Shown: positions 35,907 through 46,097 of the stretch, one piece after another
Numbering within the stretch: the first letter of the stretch is position 1
How the letters are laid out: each line of letters starts with the position of its first letter
Source: Marinoscillum pacificum
Lineage (GTDB): Bacteria; Bacteroidota; Bacteroidia; Cytophagales; Cyclobacteriaceae
Length of the DNA stretch: 64,000 nucleotides
NCBI RefSeq assembly: GCF_024714495.1
Contig: NZ_JAMZMJ010000005.1
Coordinates: 186,001 to 250,000, forward strand
Direction: 5' to 3'
Notes under the pieces: generated by a model
Told to the model about the DNA's origin: nothing
Databases searched by the model: none
The model's input: the letters and a program-made list of their open reading frames with translations, nothing else
Translations under genes and position numbers: made by a program

Positions 35907-37079
35907 TTATTTCGTTTCCTTTTGTCTGACCAACGCCTCTAAGAAATAGTAATCGGCATAGTTGATCGGCACATCGATTTCATCATTTTTTGGCTTGTTC
36001 CCAGTGCTGTGATCCAGCAGAAACACGTCCTTATCTCCCGCTTGCTCGTGCAAATAGTTGGACTGCAGGGTATTGACTATTTGGTTGGCTTTGTCAATCA
36101 TGTGGCCATCATTGGTATATCCCGCCAACTCATACAATGCCGATGCGGTAATCGCTGCAGCAGAAGCATCTTTGGGTTTATCCAAATCCGGATCGTTGTA
36201 ATCCCATGCAGGAATCAGATCATCTTCTGGCAATTGACCAAAAATGTAATCGTGGATTTTAGCCGCCTGAAGTAAGAATTTTGGTTCTTTGGTAAATCGG
36301 TAAGCCATGGTAAAGCCATACAATCCCCACGCCTGGCCACGAGCCCATGAAGATTCATCGGCATAGCCCTGATGCGTGTATTTGCCCAATACTTCACCAG
36401 TTTCAGGATCATAGTCCAATACGTGATATGAACTGTTGTCTTCCCGGAAATGGTTTTCCAAAGTGGTCATCGCATGTGCATAGGCAATGTGGTAATACGT
36501 GGAGTCACCAGACAACTGTGTGGCTTTAAACAGCAATTCCAGATTCATCATGTTGTCAATGATCACCGGGTATTGCCACACGTCTTTGTTAAAATCCCAT
36601 GAGCGTGTACATCCAACTTCCAGACTGAATCGACCGCTCAGCGTTTTCGCTGTTTGGATCATCACTTCCTTGTAAGCTTCATTGCCTGTTTGCTCCAGCG
36701 CATTGCCATAGCTACAATTGATTTTGAACCCTGTATCGTGGGTATGGTCATCAAACTGCTCCGGTTCCATCTTTTGAGTCCAGAATTCTGCGGCGTTTTT
36801 GAACCGCTCGTCTCCTGACAATTCATAGACCATCCACAATTCTCCTGGGAAAAAGCCACTGGTCCAGTCGCGGGTACCTACCTGGCGTACTTCACCATCT
36901 GGTTCTAAACAGCGAGGCATTCCCGCAGCCTGAGGATAACTCAGCATGGATTCTACTCTACTGCTCAGTTCTGGATTTTCTAATATTTTGGAGGATGCAA
37001 CTGGTGCATCCTCCGTTTTAGTTGGCTGTTGGCAAGCGAACACACTGATTGCCAGCATCACCATTAAAGCTTGTCTCAT
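35907..37079 (-). CDS. GH88 unsaturated glucuronyl hydrolase, lipoprotein
   Basis: A 390-residue (alpha/alpha)6-barrel enzyme with lipoprotein signal (Cys16). DTGFKINCS, IIDNMMNLELLF and YADESSWARGQAWGLYG are GH88 blocks, the aspartates being the acid/base residues. GH88 enzymes hydrate the double bond of 4,5-unsaturated uronic acids at the non-reducing end of lyase products, so this gene implies that a lyase-generated oligosaccharide is degraded. It is placed between the SusD and GH2 genes with gaps of 7 and 1 bp. Confidence 0.88.
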   Translation of the reverse strand: MRQALMVMLAISVFACQQPTKTEDAPVASSKILENPELSSRVESMLSYPQAAGMPRCLEPDGEVRQVGTRDWTSGFFPGELWMVYELSGDERFKNAAEFWTQKMEPEQFDDHTHDTGFKINCSYGNALEQTGNEAYKEVMIQTAKTLSGRFSLEVGCTRSWDFNKDVWQYPVIIDNMMNLELLFKATQLSGDSTYYHIAYAHAMTTLENHFREDNSSYHVLDYDPETGEVLGKYTHQGYADESSWARGQAWGLYGFTMAYRFTKEPKFLLQAAKIHDYIFGQLPEDDLIPAWDYNDPDLDKPKDASAAAITASALYELAGYTNDGHMIDKANQIVNTLQSNYLHEQAGDKDVFLLDHSTGNKPKNDEIDVPINYADYYFLEALVRQKETK

Positions 37080-37086
37080 TCGTTGA

Positions 37087-38673
37087 TTAATAATGGTCGT
37101 TTTGGTCTAGATTTTCGTTTCTGTCCACATCGTTTTGGTACTTAGGAAACAAATAATCTCTGGATGGGTCAAAGGCTTGTTGTTCCAAACCTGAGGCACC
37201 GAAAGCTTCCACTCCCAGTTCTCTTCGCTTGATATCAAACCATCTCACTCCTTCAAACGCCAGTTCCAGACGTCTGTCATCCAGTACCAGGTTTCTAAAA
37301 TTCCCCTGACTCATACCTGCAGTAACATCTGCTGGGAACGCGCGATCATTAGCAGGATCACCATCCAGTTCTCTTCTTGCTCTGCTGCGCACCTCATTCA
37401 CATAGCCTTCCGCTTCTGCATTCGGTCCACCATTGATTTCATTCAATGCCTCCGCTGCTGTCAACAAGATCTCTGCATAACGCATCACCGGAAAATCTAT
37501 TTCAGAATCTCGTCCATTCAATCCTGACGCAGCACCAGATTGCCCCAGGGCTCTGTAGTATTTAGCAATATGTGGTCTAGACACATTCAATGGAATATCT
37601 CCCCATGCTGTGTAAGGCGTATCTTCTCCCAGATAAGTCATTAGCGTATCAAAACTCACACTCTTTCTATAATCTCGGGAATCCCAGGTGTTGTAAGCCG
37701 CCAAAGTAGGCACGGCCACACTCCACCCTTCGCCAAAGCCAAAACGCTCGTCTTTTCGAGGACCGGTAACGGAAGCCAGGTAATCGGTAGATGGGTTTCC
37801 TCCACCGATAGAAGTAGCCGCATCGTTACCCGAAAAATCTACTTCAAATAGTACTTCTCTGCTGCTTTCAGGTATAGCCGGATCAAACAAATCTGCAAAC
37901 TCACCTTCCAAAGCATACTGGAATGTTCCTGCATTGTCAATCACATATTTGGCTTCTTCATACGCTTTCTGGTAGTCACCAAGCGTTAGATACACCGAAG
38001 CAAGGAAACCTGCAGCTGTGCCTTTACCCGGTCTCCAGCGCGCGGATGGTACATCTGCCAGCCATTGCTTAGCAAACTCCAAATCTGCAATGATGCCTTC
38101 ATAGGACTTATCCACTGGATTTTGCTCTAAGGTGTAGGCCAATGCCGGATCAGAAAACGCTGCATCGATGTATGGAATTTCACCAAACAAACGCACGAAG
38201 TAGAAATGGATAAAGGCTCTTAAAAAACGACCTTCCGCTACGGCTGGGTTAAGCTGCTCTTCAGGAGCATCCATACCCTCAGCACCTTCCAGTGCGTAGT
38301 TGATAGCAGCTAGTGCCTGATAGCCTTTTGGCCAGAACGCACTCACCATTCCATTGTTGGAGGACATGTTCATCTGATCAATCTCTATTCGACGTGCAGC
38401 AGTCGTTTGATCACCGATGCTCACCATATCACCTCGTAACATAAGGCTCAAACTCAATTTTCTACCCCAAAAAGCTTCGTGTTCTATAGATGAATACGCT
38501 CCGTAAACTCCGATGAGCACATCGTCAGGTGTCTTGAAAAATCCTTCCGGAGATAATAAACCCACCGGATCTTCCTCCAGATCTTCACACGACATGCTAA
38601 ACAGCATGCACAGTGCAAATAGTGATGATAGTATGTATGATCGGTTCATGATGTTTCTTTTAAATGATTTCAT
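37087..38673 (-). CDS. SusD/RagB family outer-membrane glycan-binding lipoprotein
   Basis: A 528-residue SusD homologue with lipoprotein signal ending SMSC, followed by EDLEEDPVGLLSPEGFF, AAINYALEG, RFLRAFIHFYFVRLFGEIPY and the C-terminal LDDRRLELAFEGVRWFDIKRR, all family hallmarks. It forms the lid of the SusC pore and captures oligosaccharides. The start at 38673 overlaps the SusC stop codon by one base (TAATG); ATG at 38649 is an alternative with a shorter signal. Confidence 0.95.
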   Translation of the reverse strand: MKSFKRNIMNRSYILSSLFALCMLFSMSCEDLEEDPVGLLSPEGFFKTPDDVLIGVYGAYSSIEHEAFWGRKLSLSLMLRGDMVSIGDQTTAARRIEIDQMNMSSNNGMVSAFWPKGYQALAAINYALEGAEGMDAPEEQLNPAVAEGRFLRAFIHFYFVRLFGEIPYIDAAFSDPALAYTLEQNPVDKSYEGIIADLEFAKQWLADVPSARWRPGKGTAAGFLASVYLTLGDYQKAYEEAKYVIDNAGTFQYALEGEFADLFDPAIPESSREVLFEVDFSGNDAATSIGGGNPSTDYLASVTGPRKDERFGFGEGWSVAVPTLAAYNTWDSRDYRKSVSFDTLMTYLGEDTPYTAWGDIPLNVSRPHIAKYYRALGQSGAASGLNGRDSEIDFPVMRYAEILLTAAEALNEINGGPNAEAEGYVNEVRSRARRELDGDPANDRAFPADVTAGMSQGNFRNLVLDDRRLELAFEGVRWFDIKRRELGVEAFGASGLEQQAFDPSRDYLFPKYQNDVDRNENLDQNDHY

Positions 38674-41600
38674 TACAGTCCCAGGTTAAGTCCAAAGGTG
38701 AACGTGCGAACATTCGGATATCCAGCATAATCCAATCCACTCGTAGAGCTGCCATTACGGTAGCTCACTTCTGGATCCAATCCTGGATAATCAGTAATGG
38801 TGAATAGGTTTTGTGCACTGGCATAAACACGTAGCGAGCGAATGTGAACATTCTCTAAAAGCGCTCTTGGGAATGTGTATCCCAATACCACGTTTTTCAT
38901 TCTCACATAACTTCCGTCATACACCCATCTGGAAGACACCTTGTAAGTTCTGCCACTAGAAGCCATCGGAATGTCCGTATTTGGGTTTTCAGGAGTCCAT
39001 GCTCTCAAGGCTACTTTCGATGCATTGGCTTTACCAGAAAGGGTCTCCAACTCCATTTGCGTGAAGCTCATCATGTCATTACCATGAGACCCCTGGAAGA
39101 AGACATTCAAATCAAATCCTTTGTACTTGAACGTGTTGCCCAAAGACCAGATAAAGTCCGGGTTCGGATCACCAATGATGGTACGGTCTTGATTGCTCAA
39201 TTCACCATCTGGTTCGCCATCAGCACCATTGATGTCTTTGAATTTCTCACCACCTGGCACTTGCTCAAAGCCTGAACCTGGAAGTATTGGATCTCCTACC
39301 TGATAGATGCCATCATATTGGTAGCCATAGAATGCGCCAATTGGCTGACCTTCTACTAGTACGTTAGTAATTCCCAACAACATGTGTCCAGGGCCATTGC
39401 TGCGGTATTCTACAGAGTCAGGAAGTTCCAGAATTCTGTTTCTATTGGTAGAAATATTGAAGCTACTCTCCCACTGGAAGTCACCAGTCAGGTTCACAGA
39501 GTTCACCGCAAATTCAAATCCTTTGTTTTCAATTGAACCTACGTTTTGGTACTGATCATCCACACCGATGTAGCTTGGAAGCTCTCTTCTGAACAACAAG
39601 TCTTTAGTAGTCTTTTGGTAGTAGTCCATCACGATGTTCACTCGACCTTTGATCAGACTAACATCAGCTCCAATATCAAATTGTGAGGTCGTTTCCCATG
39701 TCAGGTAGCTGTTCGATAGTTCGGTTGGTCCCAAAGCATTTAAACCTGCTACTGGAGGATTGAATGGAGATAATCTCGCTAACGACTGGTACGAACCAAT
39801 CGCCTGGTTACCTACTTCACCGTAACTCACTCTCAGTTTCAACTGATCGATAGCAGAAACACCCTGCATAAAGTTCTCTTCCATGACATTCCAGGCAAAT
39901 GCGCCGGATGGGAAGAATGCCCATTTATTGTTTTTAGAGAAGTTTGATGCACCGTCTTGTCTCGCTGTGAACGTGAAGATGTAGCGATCCATCAATGAGT
40001 AGTTGAATCGAGTATAGTACGACTTGATAATGGACTGACCGTAACCTGAAGACGGTGTACCTGGCTCAGCTCCCTGAACCAATGCCCAGAATCTACCAGC
40101 ATCGTTGATAAAACCTGAAGATGATGCATTGAATCCTTCACCAGCGTTTTTCTGATAGGAATAGCCATTCACCCAAACAAAGTTGTGAACGCCAAAAGTC
40201 TTGTTGATGGTAAAGTAGTTTTCGCTCAGCAATGAGGTGGATTTGCTAGCGTTCAAAGAAGCGAACCCATCAGATCCTGCTCCACGAATAAGAGTCGTTG
40301 GCCAAAACTCTCCATCTCTGGTGTTGGTTACCCCAATACCTAAGGTCGTTTTGAAAGACAACCAATCGGTAAACTTCAACTCCGCAAACGTATTGGTCTG
40401 AAATCTATCAGTAACACGCTCACGATCGTATTGAGTAGCCATTGCGTATGGGTTGTCAATTTGATCTCCTACTTGCGCTACCGTAAACGACCCGTCATCG
40501 TTGTAAATACCCAAATCAGGGTTGAAACGCATCGCTGCACCCACTACACCTGCCTGGCCTGATCCACCACTGCCTTCCTGTGTTCTCACGCCAGATTCTT
40601 TGCTTCTTCTACCATACAGGTTCACTCCTACCTTTAGGAACTCTGTGGCTTTGATATCCAGGTTGGAATTGAAAGAGTATCTATTGTAATCTGATCCGAT
40701 CACTACACCATCCTGATCAAAGTATGTTCCTGAAATGTAGAATCGAATATCCTCCGTACCTCCGCTTAATGATAGCTGATTGTTAGAAATAAATCCTTGA
40801 CGATAGATCACGTCCTGCCAATCTGTGTTGGATCCCAGGTATTGATAGTTTGGAGAAAAGTTCTGAATGTATCCAGCAAACTCTTCACCATCTAATAGAT
40901 CCAATTTGTTCGTGGTATTCTGCACGGAGTAAGAACTGCTGAAGTCTACCTTCATTTGTCCACTCTTTCCTTTTTTGGTAGTCACCAAAATCACACCGTT
41001 TGATCCTCTGGAACCGTAAATAGCAGTCGCAGAAGCATCTTTTAAGATTTCAATGGACTCGATATCCTGTGGAGGCGGCATTTCTGCTCCCACAAATCCG
41101 TCTACCACTCTGATTGGCTCAGAAGATGAGTTGACAGAGTTGGTACCACGCACACGGATACTAAAGTTGGCACCTGGCTGACCTCCATTGTTGGCCGAGA
41201 TCTGCACCCCTGCTGCACGACCTTGCAAGGTTTGCACAGCAGAGAGGGCCGGGAAGGCGTCGATATCTTCTGCTTTCACAGAGGCAACTGCACCCGTCAA
41301 ATCGCTTTTCTTGACTGCACCGTAACCTACGACCACCACTTCTTCGAGCGACTGTATGTCAACCTCCATCTGTACATTGATAGCTGACTGATTGCCAACA
41401 GTAACGGTCTTCTGACTAAATCCTATAAAGCTGAATACCAGCACGGCATCATTAGACGGAACGGATAAATTGAAATTACCATCCATATCCGTAATGGTTC
41501 CTTGTTGGGATCCCTCAATCAAGACGGACACCCCAGGCAACGACTCTCCATCTTCGGCAGAGGTAACCGTTCCTGTAATCGTACGACCCTGACCGAATCC

Positions 41601-41675
41601 ATAGACTGTAACGAGCACCAATGCTAAAGACAGCATGGTCTTTAAGCAATTAGATGTTGTAAAATTCATGTTCAT
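38673..41675 (-). CDS. SusC/RagA family TonB-dependent outer-membrane transporter
   Basis: A 1000-residue TonB-linked receptor: signal peptide ending YGFGQ, carboxypeptidase-like regulatory domain (ITGTVTSAEDGESLPGVSVLIEG), TonB box/plug region (VVVVGYGAVKKSDLTGAVASV; GSRGSNGVILVTTKKG) and a C-terminal 22-strand barrel ending NVRTFTFGLNLGL. It imports oligosaccharides bound by SusD. The 27-codon frame at 41691-41774 lies 15 bp upstream on the same strand. Confidence 0.96.
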   Translation of the reverse strand: MNMNFTTSNCLKTMLSLALVLVTVYGFGQGRTITGTVTSAEDGESLPGVSVLIEGSQQGTITDMDGNFNLSVPSNDAVLVFSFIGFSQKTVTVGNQSAINVQMEVDIQSLEEVVVVGYGAVKKSDLTGAVASVKAEDIDAFPALSAVQTLQGRAAGVQISANNGGQPGANFSIRVRGTNSVNSSSEPIRVVDGFVGAEMPPPQDIESIEILKDASATAIYGSRGSNGVILVTTKKGKSGQMKVDFSSSYSVQNTTNKLDLLDGEEFAGYIQNFSPNYQYLGSNTDWQDVIYRQGFISNNQLSLSGGTEDIRFYISGTYFDQDGVVIGSDYNRYSFNSNLDIKATEFLKVGVNLYGRRSKESGVRTQEGSGGSGQAGVVGAAMRFNPDLGIYNDDGSFTVAQVGDQIDNPYAMATQYDRERVTDRFQTNTFAELKFTDWLSFKTTLGIGVTNTRDGEFWPTTLIRGAGSDGFASLNASKSTSLLSENYFTINKTFGVHNFVWVNGYSYQKNAGEGFNASSSGFINDAGRFWALVQGAEPGTPSSGYGQSIIKSYYTRFNYSLMDRYIFTFTARQDGASNFSKNNKWAFFPSGAFAWNVMEENFMQGVSAIDQLKLRVSYGEVGNQAIGSYQSLARLSPFNPPVAGLNALGPTELSNSYLTWETTSQFDIGADVSLIKGRVNIVMDYYQKTTKDLLFRRELPSYIGVDDQYQNVGSIENKGFEFAVNSVNLTGDFQWESSFNISTNRNRILELPDSVEYRSNGPGHMLLGITNVLVEGQPIGAFYGYQYDGIYQVGDPILPGSGFEQVPGGEKFKDINGADGEPDGELSNQDRTIIGDPNPDFIWSLGNTFKYKGFDLNVFFQGSHGNDMMSFTQMELETLSGKANASKVALRAWTPENPNTDIPMASSGRTYKVSSRWVYDGSYVRMKNVVLGYTFPRALLENVHIRSLRVYASAQNLFTITDYPGLDPEVSYRNGSSTSGLDYAGYPNVRTFTFGLNLGL

Positions 41676-41690
41676 TCATTTTTGGTTTTG

Positions 41691-41774
41691 TTAGAATAGG
41701 TATATCATGAGTAGCACCATAAAGACGATGATCAGGCTAAGGGCTACTTCAATAAAACTGACTTTTTGTTTCAC
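41691..41774 (-). CDS. Candidate 27-residue membrane peptide upstream of susC
   Basis: A GTG-initiated frame with a short basic start (VKQKVSFIE) and a single hydrophobic segment (LSLIIVFMVLLMIYLF) ends 15 bp before the SusC start. An in-frame stop lies five codons upstream of the GTG. It could be a small membrane protein or a leader peptide affecting susC translation; the sequence alone does not decide. It lies in the 218-bp gap 41676-41893. Confidence 0.4.
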   Translation of the reverse strand: MKQKVSFIEVALSLIIVFMVLLMIYLF

Positions 41775-41854
41775 AATTTTGGGTTGTTAACTCAAGGTCA
41801 ATCTTACGAGGATACCCAGTCACAATAATCCAGAAGTGGGTATACAGAAGTACT

Positions 41855-41888
41855 AAAAAGCACGAATAGGCCCTTTTGAGGCCTATTC
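41855..41888 (-). terminator. Terminator of the hybrid two-component gene
   Basis: On the minus strand GAATAGGCC pairs with GGCCTATTC and is followed by GTGCTTTTT. The stem begins 5 bp after the stop codon. Confidence 0.8.
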
Positions 41889-41893
41889 AGTGA

Positions 41894-44800
41894 TTATTCT
41901 TGATCAACTATTGAAAATTTTCCGGCGTATTCTGTTGGCGTTACGCCGTGATACTTCTGAAAGCACTTGCTAAAGTATTTTGGGTTATTAAATCCTACCT
42001 GATAGCTCACTTCAGAGATGGAAACCTTGTTTTGTTCCAGGATCTGAGCAGCTCGTTTCATTCGCATGGAATGAATAAATTCGTTAGGGGTTAAATTCGT
42101 CCAGGCTTTCACCTTGGTGAAGAGCATTGTTCTACTTACTCCTAGTTCGGATCCGAATAATTGAATATTGAAGAACTCATTGGAGATGTTTTGTTCCACA
42201 ATTTCCAATGCACGCTTCAGCAATTTCTCATCAATAGAAGAAACGGTGATTTCCGCTGGCTTGATGATCGACTCATCAGAGAACTTTTCCCGTATTTTCT
42301 GATAGGTGTTGAGCAGATTTCTTGTCTTGAGCTTCAGCTCTTTCACATTAAATGGCTTGTTAATGTACTCATCGGCACCGGACTCCAACCCTTCAAATTT
42401 GAATATCAGTGAAGTTCTAGCCGTCAACAGCATGAAAGGAATGTGTGACGTCTTCAGGTTGGACTTGGTTTGGAAACAAAACTCAATCCCGTCCATTTTT
42501 GGCATCATCACATCACTGATAATAAGGTCTGGAACTAACTGAACAGCCTTTTTGAAGCCATCCATACCATTTTCAGCCTCCTCTATGCGGTACTGATCTT
42601 TGAAAACATCTACGATAAACTTGCGAACCGATGGATTGTCCTCCACAACCAATATACATGGCAGGGTTTCGTCATTGGATTGGATATCTCCAGGACTTGA
42701 TTCTTCCTCCTCTTTTAACTCTGTTTGATTGATATCAAAATAAGTAGAGAGATCTTCACTGTCCTTGAAGTCTTTCAATTTCTGTTCTGGAGTCAGATGC
42801 TGATCTCCTTGTGGAAGCGTGATGGTAAACGTGGTGCCAGCTCCCTTTTCACTATTCACTTCAATGGTTCCAGAGTGCATTTCTACTACACTCTTAGCAA
42901 TCGCTAAACCGATACCCGTTCCTTTTTGATGCTGGTGCTTTGGACTCGTTTCTTTTGACTGCACTTCATAAAACCGGTCAAAGATGTGATCGATATGCTC
43001 GGTATCCAGCCCAATTCCGGTATCCGAAATTGACGCTTTCATTTGTCCATTCTCTTCCCAGACCTTCAAACGAATGGTGCCATTTTCAGGAGTATACTTG
43101 AACGCATTGGAAATGAGGTTGTAAAAAACGCGTTCTAGTTTATCCCGATCATACCACACCCGAATAGATTCCTCTGCAGCTTCAAACTCATAGTTGATGT
43201 TGTGGATTTTTGCATACTGCTTGAAGGACAAGAAAATCTCTTCGATAAAGCGCACTACGTTGCCTTCGCCGGTATTCAGATTCTCGTGTTCATTCTCAAA
43301 CTTCCTAAAATCCAACAGTTGATTGACCAGTTTAAGCAAGCGCACTGAGTTCTTCTCCATGACTTTTAGCTGCTTGTACACCTTATTGCTCCCTTTGTAT
43401 TCTTGTAGAATCTGCTCTAAGGGACCCAAAATCAAGGTTAGTGGTGTCCTAAACTCATGCGAGATGTTCGTAAAGAAGCGAAGTTTCATTTGATGAATGG
43501 ATTGCTGACGTTCATTCTCGAAATGCTCCAATTCTAATTGATGTCGAAGCTTTGATCGACTCATCATGATAGACGTCAACAAGTAAAGCGCCACAATGAT
43601 GATCAACAAGTAAATCACAAACGCCCACCACGTTCTCCAGGGTGCCGGAAGTACTTTGATCTGCAACCGGGTGACCTCCTCTGACCAAATTCCGTCATTG
43701 TTCGCCCCTTTCACTTCAAACGTATAAGTATTCGGTTGCTGAATGGTGTAAGTAGCATTGGTCTTGGAAGTATTATTCCATTGATTTTCAAGACCAAGCA
43801 ATCGGTACTGATAACGATTCTTGTCTGGATTGATGAAATTCGGAATCGCAAACTCAATACTGAAAATGGCTTGATCGTACTCCAGAACCAGTTCTTTCGT
43901 TTCAATGATGGACTGACTCAAAATACCGTCTTCAGCACCTACTTTCACGGATTGATTAAAGACTTTAAAATCTGTTATCACGGTATTGGGTGCGTAATGA
44001 TTGGTTTTAATCTGCTTTGGGTAAAACGACGTAAGTCCCTGAGGACCACCAAAAAACATTCGCCCATCTTTACCACGGTAGCTCGAGTTGTTATTAAACT
44101 CATTAGAAACTAACCCATCCGATTGATCAAAGGTCAATTTGGTGCTGTCATTCAGATTAATTCGGGTAATTCCATGATTGGAACTCACCCATAGACTGCC
44201 CATTTCGTCTTCCAAAATGCCATGTACCACATTGCTGGTTCCTTCCTGGGAATCAAACAGTTGATAGCTGCTAAAGGAATTCGCTTTCGCATTGTACAAA
44301 CTCAATCCAGACTCATAGGTCCCTACCCAAATCTGGTTTTTCTGATCTTCATAGATCACCAAAATATCCTCACCGGACTTTTTATGATCGTCGTAAAAGA
44401 AGCGCTCAAATTCATAGGTACCATTTTTCAAGTCACTGGCACTGAGAAAATTCAGTCCGTATTGGGTTCCAACCCACAAATTCCCAGCATTATCTCGATG
44501 AAGCAATCGGACCTGATTGTCTGTAATGGCCTTAGGATCATTAATCTCATATTGAAAAATCCGAGACTGTTTGGTCTTTATATTCAACAAGTGCAAACCT
44601 CCACCAAAAGTACCAACCCAAACCAGCGAATCATTCTCTCTCAAAATGGCATAGACACTGTTGTGAACCAGGCCACTTTGCGTATCGTAATGCTCATCAA
44701 ATTGACCGGTTTTCGTATTGTACACATCAATACCCGCACTCAATGTCCCTACCCATAAGTGTTGATTCTCTAAATAAAGTGCCTTGATGTTGTCATTAGA

Positions 44801-46048
44801 AAGTTGACTATTGCTCCGTGTGATCGCATCAATCTCTCCACTTTTTGGATCAAACAAGTTAATCCCTCCACCTTCGGTACCAATGTAAATTTCTCCATTT
44901 ACTCCTTCTACAATAGAGCTCACCACATCGTAGCTTAACCCATTGCCTGAAGGCAAATGCTCGTAATTGGTAAAGTTACCGTTGGTCTCATCGAGCATGT
45001 TGATGCCACCATAATACACACCCACCCAAAGTGTCCCTTTTCTATCTACAAATGTGGACTTGATGGTGTTTTTACTCAGGCTTTGCTCGTCATTTGGGTC
45101 ATTGACGATGCTGATAAACTCGCCTGTTACGGTCATTTTATTCAATCCATTGTAGGTTCCTGCCCAGAGTACACCATCCTGATCATAGGTAAGGGATCGA
45201 ACGTCATTGTGACTGATGCTTTTGGGGTCATTATCATCATGCAGGTAGCGGGTAAACTCCTCACTCTCCCGATCCAATTGATGAAGACCTCCTCGTGTTC
45301 CTACCCACAAGTTCCCGTCCTGATCTTCACTGATCGCCTGAACGAAATTATCATTCAGCGCATTGGGATTATCTGGCTCACTGATGTAGCGTTTGAATTG
45401 AAAATGGCCATTATCTCTGGAAATTAATCTATTCAAACCTCTGGAAGTACCTACCCAAATCTCTCCCCGACTATCCTGAAAAACCTCCACTACATAGTTC
45501 TTACTTAAACTATTTGGATCATCGGGATCATTCGACACTCGTTGAAACTGACCGTCTTTGTAGATATTCAAACCAGCACCGGTACCTATCCAGATTTCAC
45601 CATTCTCCAATTGGCTCAAAGCCCAAATGCTGTTATTCGCTAATGAATTGGGATTGCTCTTGTCATTGAAATAACGATGAAATCGATCTTCACTGTAGCA
45701 ATAACGATTCAGTCCATTGTAGGTACCAATCCACAGATCGCCTTTGTCACCAACGAGCACTTCAAGGATATCATTATTGGAAATAGAGGTAGAATCATTG
45801 GGGTCATTGCGGAAAACCGTGAAATTCTTCCCATCATAAGTATTCAATCCATCACGGGTACCAAACCAAAGCAGACCTTTATCATCCTGTGCGATGGAGA
45901 TAACGGAACCTTGCGATAGTCCATCTCCTGTGGCCAAATGCCTAAACTGTACGGGCTGTTGGGCAGCCAGCTGGTCAAAACTTACTATCAATAACAACAT
46001 ACACCACAGCCTGGGTAAGACACGGGTAGTCATTTTATTCTTCATCAT
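41894..46048 (-). CDS. Hybrid two-component system sensor/regulator
   Basis: A protein of about 1384 residues that combines a whole signalling system. A signal peptide is followed by 14 or so propeller repeats (WFGTRDGLNTYD-like), a Y_Y_Y domain, a transmembrane segment (about 817-838, counted from the frame start at 46078), a histidine kinase (H874 in FTNISHEFRTPL; ATPase G-blocks after it), a receiver domain (D1189 in LIISDVMMPKMDG) and a C-terminal AraC helix-turn-helix. Such sensors detect oligosaccharides in the periplasm and activate adjacent polysaccharide genes. Start uncertain: 46048, 46045 and 46033 are possible. Confidence 0.92.
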   Translation of the reverse strand: MMKNKMTTRVLPRLWCMLLLIVSFDQLAAQQPVQFRHLATGDGLSQGSVISIAQDDKGLLWFGTRDGLNTYDGKNFTVFRNDPNDSTSISNNDILEVLVGDKGDLWIGTYNGLNRYCYSEDRFHRYFNDKSNPNSLANNSIWALSQLENGEIWIGTGAGLNIYKDGQFQRVSNDPDDPNSLSKNYVVEVFQDSRGEIWVGTSRGLNRLISRDNGHFQFKRYISEPDNPNALNDNFVQAISEDQDGNLWVGTRGGLHQLDRESEEFTRYLHDDNDPKSISHNDVRSLTYDQDGVLWAGTYNGLNKMTVTGEFISIVNDPNDEQSLSKNTIKSTFVDRKGTLWVGVYYGGINMLDETNGNFTNYEHLPSGNGLSYDVVSSIVEGVNGEIYIGTEGGGINLFDPKSGEIDAITRSNSQLSNDNIKALYLENQHLWVGTLSAGIDVYNTKTGQFDEHYDTQSGLVHNSVYAILRENDSLVWVGTFGGGLHLLNIKTKQSRIFQYEINDPKAITDNQVRLLHRDNAGNLWVGTQYGLNFLSASDLKNGTYEFERFFYDDHKKSGEDILVIYEDQKNQIWVGTYESGLSLYNAKANSFSSYQLFDSQEGTSNVVHGILEDEMGSLWVSSNHGITRINLNDSTKLTFDQSDGLVSNEFNNNSSYRGKDGRMFFGGPQGLTSFYPKQIKTNHYAPNTVITDFKVFNQSVKVGAEDGILSQSIIETKELVLEYDQAIFSIEFAIPNFINPDKNRYQYRLLGLENQWNNTSKTNATYTIQQPNTYTFEVKGANNDGIWSEEVTRLQIKVLPAPWRTWWAFVIYLLIIIVALYLLTSIMMSRSKLRHQLELEHFENERQQSIHQMKLRFFTNISHEFRTPLTLILGPLEQILQEYKGSNKVYKQLKVMEKNSVRLLKLVNQLLDFRKFENEHENLNTGEGNVVRFIEEIFLSFKQYAKIHNINYEFEAAEESIRVWYDRDKLERVFYNLISNAFKYTPENGTIRLKVWEENGQMKASISDTGIGLDTEHIDHIFDRFYEVQSKETSPKHQHQKGTGIGLAIAKSVVEMHSGTIEVNSEKGAGTTFTITLPQGDQHLTPEQKLKDFKDSEDLSTYFDINQTELKEEEESSPGDIQSNDETLPCILVVEDNPSVRKFIVDVFKDQYRIEEAENGMDGFKKAVQLVPDLIISDVMMPKMDGIEFCFQTKSNLKTSHIPFMLLTARTSLIFKFEGLESGADEYINKPFNVKELKLKTRNLLNTYQKIREKFSDESIIKPAEITVSSIDEKLLKRALEIVEQNISNEFFNIQLFGSELGVSRTMLFTKVKAWTNLTPNEFIHSMRMKRAAQILEQNKVSISEVSYQVGFNNPKYFSKCFQKYHGVTPTEYAGKFSIVDQE

Positions 46049-46097
46049 TCGTAGGGTTGGGAGTCTAATATTACACAATCATCACATCAACATGAAG

